DNA from: Gemmatimonadota bacterium
GTDB taxonomy: Bacteria > Latescibacterota > UBA2968 > UBA8231
DNA length: 8,112 nt
NCBI GenBank assembly: GCA_002712305.1
Contig: PATE01000018.1
Span: 1 to 8,112, forward strand
Reading direction: 5' to 3'
The translations under genes were made by a program, and so were the position numbers. Below the pieces are notes generated by a model, which worked only from the letters and a program-made list of their open reading frames with translations, had not been told where the DNA came from and did not search any database. This document shows positions 1 through 5,989 of this stretch, piece after piece; the first letter of the stretch is position 1; each line of letters starts with the position of its first letter.

Positions 1-1428
1 TGGCCAGTTTTCGGGGGGCAAATGGAAAATGAACCAATAACATGCCCCCACCCGATAGCGAGGCGCTCGCATGCGATAGGTTTCGTCGATTCGCCGCACA
101 TGTTCCGTCGCCAGATCTCTTCCATTCAGGGCAAAGCTGATAACGTCATCCTCCGTCACGGACTCGAGGCGGAAACGCAGCAGAACCTGATGGACACGAC
201 CCGCCTCACGCCAACGGGGCAGGTCGTCGGACGTACGCCATTGGGCCTCGAAGGGCTCATCGAGAGCCAGTTCAGCAGGCAATTGAAGGGCCTTACCAAT
301 ATCGGAGTCTGGATTCGCGAAACGCCCAGTCGTCGTGGGCACGTAGTACTGCTTGTCCTTCGGCGCCATCACTTCCGGATCTACGATTTCGCGCAGCTTC
401 TCGTAGAAGTCGGCCTCGTAGGGCCAATTGCCGAACCAATGTGCCAGGTAAAGCCCATCGACGCCCTGGGACCACAGGTTGCAGGCGGCAGCACGAATCG
501 TCTCGATGGGGCCCTGATACTGTCGATCTGAATCGACGAGACTCTGTACACACCCCATCACCTTCACGTCACGGCCCGAGGCCGCTTCGACAAATCCGCT
601 CACGTCGGCGTTCACGTCGATCAGTTCCGGGCCACCGAAGGTCTGTGCGACGACGACATCGACGAGACTCTCATCGATCCAGGCTCGCACATCGAGACCG
701 GCGGCATGACAGGCCTCCAGATCGCCCGGGACACGAACCACCAGGTGCCGATCGGCGCCGCTGCGGGTCAGCAAAGTGCGCACCTGCCGAATCCACTCAG
801 TCATCACCAAACGCCCTGCCTCGAGTTCGGTGGGATCGAAATACTGACAGAAGTAGTTCAGCTGTAGTTCGAATCCGTCGATATCGTAGCGATCGATGAC
901 CTCGTCGATCAGAGCAGATCGCTCCTGGCGGACCTCGTCGTGCATGAAATCGAGACAGGTATGCGCCGGTGAGGCCGGATCGACATTCCCTTTGGCGCCG
1001 ATCTCCAGGTGAGGGTGATCGAAACGAAACTCCGAACAACGAACGTCCTGCTCTCGCGGTCCCCTTCCCTGCTGCACCAGCAGGGTGGGATAGATGGCCA
1101 ACCCTTTGGCTCGAGCGCGGTCGATGATAAGCCGCAGCGGATCGTTACCCGACTCGATCGCCAGTCGGGCGTTGTGATGAGCGCGGCGGAACACGAGGTG
1201 GGGCCAGGTGGTGACATTGTGGCCCCAGAGTTCACCCACTTCAGACTCGTGCAGGACCGTACGACCGTCCCCGAGACAAAGCATCAGGGTGTCCACGGGC
1301 GTGCCCACCAGTTCGTCGACGGCCGCCTCGTATTGCTCGCGCGACATGGGGGTCTCGTACATGTAGATCAGCGGATGACGGCCATCGTGGTAGAACGCGA
1401 GGCGTGGTTTCGGATTGGGCGAGGGCAT
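1..1428 (-). CDS. Putative TIM-barrel glycoside-hydrolase-like protein (partial, C-terminus beyond window)
   Basis: An uninterrupted minus-strand frame opens with ATG at 1428 and stays open to base 1, giving 476 residues without a stop, so the C-terminus lies outside the window. I do not recognise a named family with certainty. The layout resembles a (beta/alpha)8 barrel of the glycosyl-hydrolase-like type: an N-terminal strand with YHDGRH (about residues 13-18), a segment AKGLAIYPTLLVQ (107-119), an acidic YDIDGFELQLNYF (181-193) like the strand-4 end of GH barrels, and GVDGLYLAHWFGNW (322-335) like a late barrel strand. From about residue 380 the sequence changes to beta-rich stretches ending in an LNGRDL turn, which would fit an added beta-sandwich domain. 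No signal peptide is evident, so it is probably cytoplasmic. It starts 8 bases after the Gfo/Idh/MocA gene and has no clear Shine-Dalgarno, so it is probably translationally coupled as the last visible gene of that operon. The catalytic residues and substrate are unknown. The existence of the gene is secure; the fold assignment is an inference. Confidence 0.72.
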   Translation of the reverse strand, partial: MPSPNPKPRLAFYHDGRHPLIYMYETPMSREQYEAAVDELVGTPVDTLMLCLGDGRTVLHESEVGELWGHNVTTWPHLVFRRAHHNARLAIESGNDPLRLIIDRARAKGLAIYPTLLVQQGRGPREQDVRCSEFRFDHPHLEIGAKGNVDPASPAHTCLDFMHDEVRQERSALIDEVIDRYDIDGFELQLNYFCQYFDPTELEAGRLVMTEWIRQVRTLLTRSGADRHLVVRVPGDLEACHAAGLDVRAWIDESLVDVVVAQTFGGPELIDVNADVSGFVEAASGRDVKVMGCVQSLVDSDRQYQGPIETIRAAACNLWSQGVDGLYLAHWFGNWPYEADFYEKLREIVDPEVMAPKDKQYYVPTTTGRFANPDSDIGKALQLPAELALDEPFEAQWRTSDDLPRWREAGRVHQVLLRFRLESVTEDDVISFALNGRDLATEHVRRIDETYRMRAPRYRVGACYWFIFHLPPENWP

Positions 1429-1436
1429 GGGCGATT

Positions 1437-2555
1437 TCAAGTCCAGTTCCTCGGGTCAGGTACGGTCACCCAGCTCGACCCCGTCGCCAGAGATTGCTGG
1501 CTGGCGAGCCCGGGAAGGGTCATATCCATGGCCTGATCGATACCGATGGCAAGCTCGGACTCTTCGTTTATGCTGCGTACGAAATCCTCCACTTCCCAGT
1601 AGTCGCCTCCCCCGTGGCCGGCGGCCAACGCTTCGGGCGGCGGATTCTTCCAGAAATCGGGGAGAAACTCATCCTCGAGTTCGCTGAGAGGCTCCCACTG
1701 GGGCTCCGCCTGGCGCGACCTGAGCCAGACCTTTGGTACGGCTTGAAAACCATCTCCTGACTCGTAGGCCCCCTCGGTGCCCTGCAGTGCATAGTGCGTC
1801 ATGTGGTGGGGCCGATTCGACAACATGTCCACGCGGATCTGGACCAATCCGCCTGATGCCATTCGGCACATCATCGTCACCGAGTCTTCCATCTCGTAGT
1901 GATCACCGCGGGGATCGGTGTAGTGGTGTCCGCTGCCGACGGCTGACACGGCAACGACCCGATCGCCGCGAAGACGGGTTTCGCTGAACCACTGCAACAC
2001 CGGGCCGAGAGAATGAGTCGGGTAGGTGCATCCATTCACGCCCGTCTGCCAACGGCGGCGCCAGGGCGTGCCTTCGTTCAATGCCTTGAGTTCGTGGACA
2101 TACGCGCCCTCACCATAGTAGACCTCGCCAAACAGTCCGGCGCGGGCCAACTCGCGTACGAGCACGTTCGATTTCATATACGTGAAATTCTCCGCCATCA
2201 TGTAGCGTCCGCCGCTCGAGCGTGCGGCACGCACCAGATCGCGACATTCCTCGATCGATACACCCGCCGTCACTTCGCTCAGCACATGAAGGTCATGAGC
2301 CAGGGCGCCGATCGCCTGCGGCGCGTGAAAGTGCATCGGCGTACCGATGACGACGGCATCGATCTGCCCCGAATCGAACATCGCCTCCGCATCGGTGAAA
2401 ACGTGATCGATGCCCAGCTCTGCCGCGTTGGCAGCGACCGCGTCGGCTCGAATATCACACAAGGCCGTCAACTGTGCCGCCGGATTTGCACGGATGGCGC
2501 GGACGAAACTGTTGCCCCGCCCTGCGGCGCCGATGATTCCGAATCGAATGGTCAT
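1437..2555 (-). CDS. Gfo/Idh/MocA-family NAD(P)-dependent oxidoreductase
   Basis: This 372-residue protein belongs to the family of sugar, inositol and amino-sugar dehydrogenases or NAD-dependent hydrolases. The N-terminal Rossmann fold shows GIIGAAGRG (6-14) for dinucleotide binding, an acidic CDIR (33-36) after strand 2 and VVIGTPMHFHAP (68-79) after strand 4. At the place of the usual EKP motif it has LSEVTAG (92-98), so the common lysine is absent; related subfamilies carry SEVP there. YMMAENFTYM (118-127) and TYPTHSLGPVLQWF (177-190) are typical of the substrate-side helix and C-terminal alpha/beta domain, with H181 the likely active-site histidine. I chose ATG at 2555 rather than GTG at 2567: the ATG overlaps the preceding gene's stop (ATGA) and follows a GGGAGG Shine-Dalgarno, while the GTG would lie within that signal's codons. 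It lies between the Ldh_2-like gene and the barrel protein, so it probably works on the same compound. The substrate is unknown. Confidence 0.93.
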   Translation of the reverse strand: MTIRFGIIGAAGRGNSFVRAIRANPAAQLTALCDIRADAVAANAAELGIDHVFTDAEAMFDSGQIDAVVIGTPMHFHAPQAIGALAHDLHVLSEVTAGVSIEECRDLVRAARSSGGRYMMAENFTYMKSNVLVRELARAGLFGEVYYGEGAYVHELKALNEGTPWRRRWQTGVNGCTYPTHSLGPVLQWFSETRLRGDRVVAVSAVGSGHHYTDPRGDHYEMEDSVTMMCRMASGGLVQIRVDMLSNRPHHMTHYALQGTEGAYESGDGFQAVPKVWLRSRQAEPQWEPLSELEDEFLPDFWKNPPPEALAAGHGGGDYWEVEDFVRSINEESELAIGIDQAMDMTLPGLASQQSLATGSSWVTVPDPRNWT

Positions 2556-3556
2556 GGAACCTCCCACGGCACGTTCACCGAGAGTCGTCGGCAGACGTTG
2601 TTTACGGCCTCTTGCTCCATCTTCCCGAAGGGCACCCCTTCGATTCGATGGTGCTCCATCCGTTCCGCCTCGATCGCTCCAGGAAGCAAAGCGCGGTCAT
2701 GGCCGGGAAAGGGTTCGTAGGTCTCGGCCACATCCCGAACCATCCGGTCTACGTCGGCGTGAAATGCGTCGAGATCGAGAGCGGCATCGATGCCGATCGC
2801 CAGGATCATGCCTCCTGAGTGCGCTCGAGGCCAACGGGCCAGCGTCTGTTCGTCGATGACGCTGACACCTGCCAGACTGCCACCCAGAAGCGCGGCGACT
2901 GCGGTGTAGCCAACGCTCTTGAAGAAGGCAGCGGGAATCTTTGGGATCAGTTCTTCGAATTCGGGTCCCACCTGATAGTCGGCCAGGATTCGGGTCGCCG
3001 CATCGAGCACGACACCTGGACTGTTCTTGCCGGGGATGGCGAAACAGATCGGCGGATTCCCAAAGAAAGCCAACTGTGGCTTTTTCTCTGCCTGAGACCT
3101 GCCACGATGTCTCCCGCCCTGAACCGAAAAGCCGACGCAGTCGGCTTCCATACACATGCGGCAGTAGTGGCCTGCTGACCCGTAGTGACCGATGGAACGC
3201 ACCGTAGCCATGCCCAGACCAAACTTCTGAGCCCGTTCGATGGCAGTCTCGGTTGCGCGCACCATCGGCAAATAGCCCAGGGAGCCGTCACCATCCAGGG
3301 CAACGACAGCGCCTTGGTCACTGATGATCTCGATTTTCGGATCTGGATTCAGGTTCCCATCTTCGAACGATTGGCAGTACCCATCGACCTGACGCGTTCC
3401 ATGGCTTCGGACGCCACGCAGGTCGGAGTTCACCAGCAAGCGCGTGATGAGTTGCGCGTGCTCGACCGGAACCCCTGCCGCCTCAAAACACTCGCGGGAG
3501 AATCGCAGGAGTTCCTGTTCGGGGACGGTGACAAATTCTTCGGGTGGTTGATTCAT
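2552..3556 (-). CDS. Ldh_2-family (malate/L-lactate/ureidoglycolate dehydrogenase-like) oxidoreductase
   Basis: This 334-residue protein matches the non-Rossmann Ldh_2 family, NAD(P)-dependent dehydrogenases of 2-hydroxy acids such as malate, L-lactate, ureidoglycolate or 2,3-diketogulonate. The signatures are LRGVRSHGTRQVDGY (46-60), with the catalytic-type histidine H52, then SIGHYGSAGHY (121-131), FGNPPICFAIPG (165-176) in place of the usual FGTNP segment, VVLDAATR (182-189) and a late LPGAIEAER (291-299). The stretch between D185 and K213 (in FFKSVGYT) is short and lacks the usual GW.D..G.PT.DP segment, so this is a divergent subfamily; members are often near 350 residues. ATG at 3556 follows GGAG with 5-base spacing. 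The stop overlaps the next gene by 4 bases. It is the first gene of the minus-strand operon and diverges from the M20 gene. Which 2-hydroxy or 2-oxo acid it uses cannot be read from the sequence. Confidence 0.9.
   Translation of the reverse strand: MNQPPEEFVTVPEQELLRFSRECFEAAGVPVEHAQLITRLLVNSDLRGVRSHGTRQVDGYCQSFEDGNLNPDPKIEIISDQGAVVALDGDGSLGYLPMVRATETAIERAQKFGLGMATVRSIGHYGSAGHYCRMCMEADCVGFSVQGGRHRGRSQAEKKPQLAFFGNPPICFAIPGKNSPGVVLDAATRILADYQVGPEFEELIPKIPAAFFKSVGYTAVAALLGGSLAGVSVIDEQTLARWPRAHSGGMILAIGIDAALDLDAFHADVDRMVRDVAETYEPFPGHDRALLPGAIEAERMEHHRIEGVPFGKMEQEAVNNVCRRLSVNVPWEVP
2560..2565 (-). promoter_or_regulatory. Shine-Dalgarno deciding the start of the Gfo/Idh/MocA gene
   Basis: On the minus strand GGGAGG lies 4 bases before ATG at 2555, inside the last codons of the Ldh_2-like gene. 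It supports the ATGA-overlap start over the GTG codon at 2567 and indicates translational coupling of the two genes. Confidence 0.7.
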
Positions 3557-3561
3557 TCCCT

Positions 3562-3565
3562 CTCC
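3562..3565 (-). promoter_or_regulatory. Ribosome binding site of the Ldh_2-like gene
   Basis: GGAG on the minus strand lies 5 bases before the ATG at 3556, in a purine run (GGAGAGGGA). It supports this start for the first gene of the three-gene operon. Confidence 0.6.
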
Positions 3566-3653
3566 AATGGCTCCTCTACATCGTCTTGCTCACCTGAGGA
3601 CACGGGGTTACCTTGCCGCCCGTCCATCCACTGAGCAGTCCATTTCAGGCAGC

Positions 3654-3722
3654 CGATGGCTGACATCGATGGCCAGACGATTGGCCGCAGCGATTGCCTA
3701 ACAACGATTCCTACAACGATTG
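3654..3722 (+). repeat. Six degenerate 11-14 base repeats, each starting CGAT(T/G)
   Basis: CGAT occurs at 3654, 3667, 3678, 3691, 3705 and 3717, giving spacings of 13, 11, 13, 14 and 12 bases. The last two copies share the exact 9-mer ACAACGATT (3701-3709 and 3713-3721). The run ends 8 bases before the M20 start codon. The spacing is close to one helical turn or slightly more, which would put the copies on roughly one side of the DNA. It could be an operator array or a decayed tandem repeat. CGAT is common in this genome, so part of the pattern may be chance. Confidence 0.45.
3671..3686. promoter_or_regulatory. Possible operator: inverted repeat GGCCA-N6-TGGCC
   Basis: A perfect 5-base inverted repeat, GGCCA at 3671-3675 and TGGCC at 3682-3686, is separated by GACGAT, which holds one of the CGAT motifs. 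A 16-base dyad between divergent genes is a reasonable size for a dimeric repressor site. Arms of 5 bases can arise by chance, so this is weak evidence alone. Confidence 0.25.
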
Positions 3723-3730
3723 AATGACTG

Positions 3731-4876
3731 ATGAAATTCGACGTCGTCAAGCTGACGAAAGATCTCGTAAGCTACAACTCCGAAAGTCTGAGAACCAACG
3801 TGCCTGTCACCGAACATGTGGCCTCGGTGATGAAGAAGATCGGTTTTCAGGTCGAACAGCTCGCCTATGATGATGTGAACGGCGTGCCCAAACTGTGCCT
3901 GGTGGGCAAACTGGGGAAGGGACGCGGCGGCCTCACCCTGATGAGTCACGACGACGTGGTGCCGGCAAAGAAGGAAGAGGGCTGGGTCGGCGACCCCTAT
4001 ACCGTCCGCACGTCGAAAGGAAAACTCTACGGCCGCGGCGTCTGTGACATGAAGGGCCCCCTGGCCGCCACGCTTTGCGCGGCAGCCAGGTACAAGGCGA
4101 AAGACCTCTCGTCGGCTCCGCTGTTCATCATCGTCACCGCAGACGAAGAGATTCAGGCTCGGGGCGCCTGGGAAGTGACCAAGCGCTCGCGGCTATTCGA
4201 GGAGGCAGCGGGGGGATACGGTCTGATCTGTGAGCCGACACTGCTCAAGGTCGTCTATGCCCACAAAGGGTCTCTGGGGCTGCGTGTGACCTCCAAAGGG
4301 CGTGCCGCCCATACAAGCACGCTAAAGGGAACCAACGCGAATCTCGCGATGATCCCCTTTCTCGCGGAAATGTCCAAGATCAACGATCTGGTGCTGTCCT
4401 CGAAACGGTATCGCAACGAGGAATTCAACCCACCCCATTCGGAGTGGAGTATCGGCATCAACGACAACAATGTGGCGACCAATATCTCGCCCGTCACCAG
4501 CGTATGCACGGTCAATCACCGGCCCATGCCGGGAATCGACGTGAACCCGCTCATTGAACGTGCCCGTGCAAAAGCGAAAGCTCAGGGCCTGAAAATCGAA
4601 ATCTTCAAGCCAGGCAATGGCCTCTATACGTCTCCGGATGCCTCCATCGTCCAGACCGCTCTCAAGATGACGGGAACCCGCAAAGCAGGGACGGTCGCCT
4701 ACGGGACCGATGGCCTGGCGTTCTCAACGAAGATGAAGAGTCTCGTCGTACTCGGACCCGGCAACATCGCCCAGGCTCACACGGTCGACGAGTGGGTTGA
4801 GATCGATCAACTGAAAAAGGGCGTGGATCTCTACGCCCGATTCATCGACCATGTCTGTGTAAAGGGTCAGGCCTAG
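3731..4876 (+). CDS. M20-family metallopeptidase/deacylase (ArgE/DapE/CPG2 superfamily)
   Basis: This 381-residue protein is a two-zinc amidohydrolase of the M20 family, which removes acyl groups from amino acids or cleaves peptides in the cytoplasm. All expected ligands are visible: MSHDDVVPA (71-79) gives H73 and D75, GRGVCDMKGPLAA (101-113) gives bridging D106, TADEE (136-140) gives catalytic E139 and ligand E140, CEPT (167-170) gives E168, and AQAHTVDEWVEI (348-359) gives H350. VTSKGRAAHTS (186-196) with H194 marks the lid/dimerisation domain. The length fits ArgE or DapE (about 375-390). The motifs look more like ArgE/CPG2 than classical DapE, but the substrate cannot be fixed. An in-frame TGA at 3725-3727 makes ATG 3731 the earliest possible ATG start; no strong Shine-Dalgarno precedes it. 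It is the only plus-strand gene here, and its stop overlaps that of asd. Lysine content is about 8.7%, against 1-2.5% in the other genes, which may mark a different origin. Confidence 0.9.
   Translation: MKFDVVKLTKDLVSYNSESLRTNVPVTEHVASVMKKIGFQVEQLAYDDVNGVPKLCLVGKLGKGRGGLTLMSHDDVVPAKKEEGWVGDPYTVRTSKGKLYGRGVCDMKGPLAATLCAAARYKAKDLSSAPLFIIVTADEEIQARGAWEVTKRSRLFEEAAGGYGLICEPTLLKVVYAHKGSLGLRVTSKGRAAHTSTLKGTNANLAMIPFLAEMSKINDLVLSSKRYRNEEFNPPHSEWSIGINDNNVATNISPVTSVCTVNHRPMPGIDVNPLIERARAKAKAQGLKIEIFKPGNGLYTSPDASIVQTALKMTGTRKAGTVAYGTDGLAFSTKMKSLVVLGPGNIAQAHTVDEWVEIDQLKKGVDLYARFIDHVCVKGQA
4873..4876. other. Convergent stop codons overlapping in a CTAG palindrome
   Basis: The plus-strand M20 gene ends in TAG at 4874-4876, and the minus-strand asd gene ends in TAG read from 4875-4873, sharing CTAG. 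There is therefore no intergenic space for a terminator, and each transcript must end inside the other gene or run antisense through it. Confidence 0.9.
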
Positions 4877-5922
4877 CCGACGGCAGCAACTTCGCGCTTA
4901 AGAAGGCCGCGCTCGATCAGCGTCTCGGCGATCTGGACGGCATTGAGTGCCGCCCCCTTGCGCAGCTGATCTCCGCACAGAAACAGGTCGATCCCCCGAC
5001 CATCTGGCTGCGACAGGTCTCGACGGATCCGCCCAACGAAGACGTCATCTTCGCCGGAAGCTTCCAGGGGCATGGGGAAGTGATTCGCCTCTCGGTTGTC
5101 GACGAGGGTGACACCCGGTGCACTGCTGAGGATTTCGCGCACCCGCTCTTCGTCCATGGGTTCGGCGAATTCGATGTTCAACGTCTCCGAATGCGTTCGC
5201 GGCACGGGAACGCGAATACAGGACGGCGTGATGCGCAGGTCGTCGTCGTGAAACATCTTGCGTGTCTCACGGATCATCTTCTCTTCTTCTTCGCAGTACC
5301 CATCGGGACCGATCGCCGAATTGTGAGAGAAGAGATTGAAGGCGATGGGATGGGGCAGTTCTTTGGGCGCCGCCGCCTTGCCGGCCAGCACGTCTCGGGT
5401 CTGCTGTTCCAGTTCGGCCATCGCTGCAGCACCTGCACCGCTGATCGCTTGATAGGTCGAAACGACGACACGCCTGATTCGGATCTGCTCGTACAGGGGC
5501 CACAAGACAACGACCATGATAATGGTCGAGCAGTTTGGATTGGCCACAATTCCCTGATGATCGTCGAGGTCTGCGGAGTTGACTTCGGGCACCACGAGCG
5601 GAACCTGCGGATCCATGCGAAAAGCGGACGTGTTGTCCACGACCACGGCCCCAGCCTCGACGGCGGCGGGCACGAATTCACGACTCAGAGATCCGTTGGC
5701 TGAAGAGAGCACCAGATCGATTCCCTCGAAGGAGTCCTTCGACAACTCCTGAATCGTCAGCGTATCCCCACGAAAGTCGACGGTCTTACCCGCAGAGCGA
5801 CTCGAAGCGAGAAGACGTAACTCACCGACGGGAAAGTTTCGTTGCTGAAGGATTTCAAGGAAAACCTGCCCCACTGCGCCTGTAGCGCCCATGATGGCGA
5901 CGTTGTAGTTGCCTGACATCAT
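4873..5922 (-). CDS. asd: Aspartate-semialdehyde dehydrogenase
   Basis: It converts 4-phospho-L-aspartate and NADPH to L-aspartate 4-semialdehyde, the branch point to lysine/diaminopimelate, threonine and methionine. The 349-residue length is normal for bacterial Asd. The N-terminal Rossmann fold has GATGAVG (12-18). SANGSLSREFVP (74-85) and DNTSAFRMD (96-104) follow. The catalytic cysteine is C131 in NPNCST, Q159 lies in YQAISGAG, and the EEEEKMIRETRK run (211-222) carries substrate-binding residues. IRVPVPRTHSETLNIEF (236-252) contains the catalytic histidine H244, and GDQLRKGAALNAVQIAE (317-333) is the typical C-terminal signature. Two ATG codons stand in tandem (5922 and 5919); only a weak GAG lies upstream, so the start is uncertain by one codon. 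It is third in the order hom, ApgM-like, asd, separated from the ApgM-like gene by 54 bases. Its product feeds hom, so the cluster is one pathway. Assignment is secure. Confidence 0.96.
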   Translation of the reverse strand: MMSGNYNVAIMGATGAVGQVFLEILQQRNFPVGELRLLASSRSAGKTVDFRGDTLTIQELSKDSFEGIDLVLSSANGSLSREFVPAAVEAGAVVVDNTSAFRMDPQVPLVVPEVNSADLDDHQGIVANPNCSTIIMVVVLWPLYEQIRIRRVVVSTYQAISGAGAAAMAELEQQTRDVLAGKAAAPKELPHPIAFNLFSHNSAIGPDGYCEEEEKMIRETRKMFHDDDLRITPSCIRVPVPRTHSETLNIEFAEPMDEERVREILSSAPGVTLVDNREANHFPMPLEASGEDDVFVGRIRRDLSQPDGRGIDLFLCGDQLRKGAALNAVQIAETLIERGLLKREVAAVG

Positions 5923-5976
5923 TTGAGCTCGTGTTAGAGTGGTAGTAGATCGGATGCGACGATTTTCTGCAACTGA
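5923..5976 (-). other. 54-base gap between ApgM-like gene and asd
   Basis: The gap is short enough for co-transcription. I see no hairpin followed by a T-run, so no intrinsic terminator is called. The only structure is a 10-base direct repeat straddling the upstream stop codon. A weak promoter for asd cannot be excluded, but no -35/-10 pair stands out. Confidence 0.4.
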
Positions 5977-5989
5977 CTATTTCTGCAAC
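5964..5989. repeat. 10-base direct repeat around the ApgM-like stop codon
   Basis: TTTCTGCAAC occurs at 5964-5973 and again at 5980-5989, offset by 16 bases. On the minus strand one copy encodes the last Leu-Gln-Lys codons and the other follows just after the TAG stop. It looks like a small local duplication; no function is evident. Confidence 0.6.

Larger units (their letters stand above)
3557..3730. promoter_or_regulatory. Divergent intergenic region between Ldh_2-like operon and M20 gene
   Basis: These 174 bases separate two divergently transcribed genes and must hold the promoter for at least the minus-strand operon and probably one for the M20 gene. I see no convincing sigma-70 -35/-10 pair on either strand. 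The half nearest the M20 gene holds a run of CGAT-containing repeats and a GGCCA/TGGCC inverted repeat (listed separately) that could bind a regulator. The minus-strand frame running through 3553-3750 has no family resemblance and overlaps the start of M20, so I do not call it a gene. Confidence 0.5.

Noticed and set aside
22-531. Plus-strand open frame of 169 codons (and others at 441-899 and 1009-1536)
   Set aside because: Antisense to the continuous minus-strand barrel-protein frame; the translations show no family motifs, while the minus frame is coherent and uninterrupted.
2556-2567. GTG start 12 bases upstream for the Gfo/Idh/MocA gene
   Set aside because: The GGGAGG ribosome site falls just after this GTG and fits ATG at 2555; the Rossmann fold starts directly after that ATG.
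2013-2720. Plus-strand open frame of 235 codons
   Set aside because: Antisense to the Gfo/Idh/MocA and Ldh_2 genes, whose motifs are clear; the translation is not protein-like for any known family.
3724-3726. ATG upstream of the M20 start
   Set aside because: It is out of frame with the M20 protein; the in-frame codon at 3725-3727 is TGA.
3553-3750. Minus-strand 65-codon frame spanning the divergent intergenic region
   Set aside because: It overlaps the M20 start and the Ldh_2 start, has no recognisable motif and no good ribosome binding site.
3731-4876. M20 gene as dapE feeding lysine synthesis from asd
   Set aside because: Attractive because asd is adjacent, but the gene is convergent, not in the asd operon, and the dimerisation-domain motif looks more ArgE/CPG2-like; kept as an unresolved M20 enzyme.
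5080-5703. Plus-strand 207-codon frame inside asd
   Set aside because: Shadow of asd on the opposite strand; the asd motifs (NPNCST, GATGAVG) establish the coding strand.
5923-5976. Sigma-70 promoter for asd
   Set aside because: The best candidate boxes match the consensus poorly and the spacing is wrong; not enough to call.
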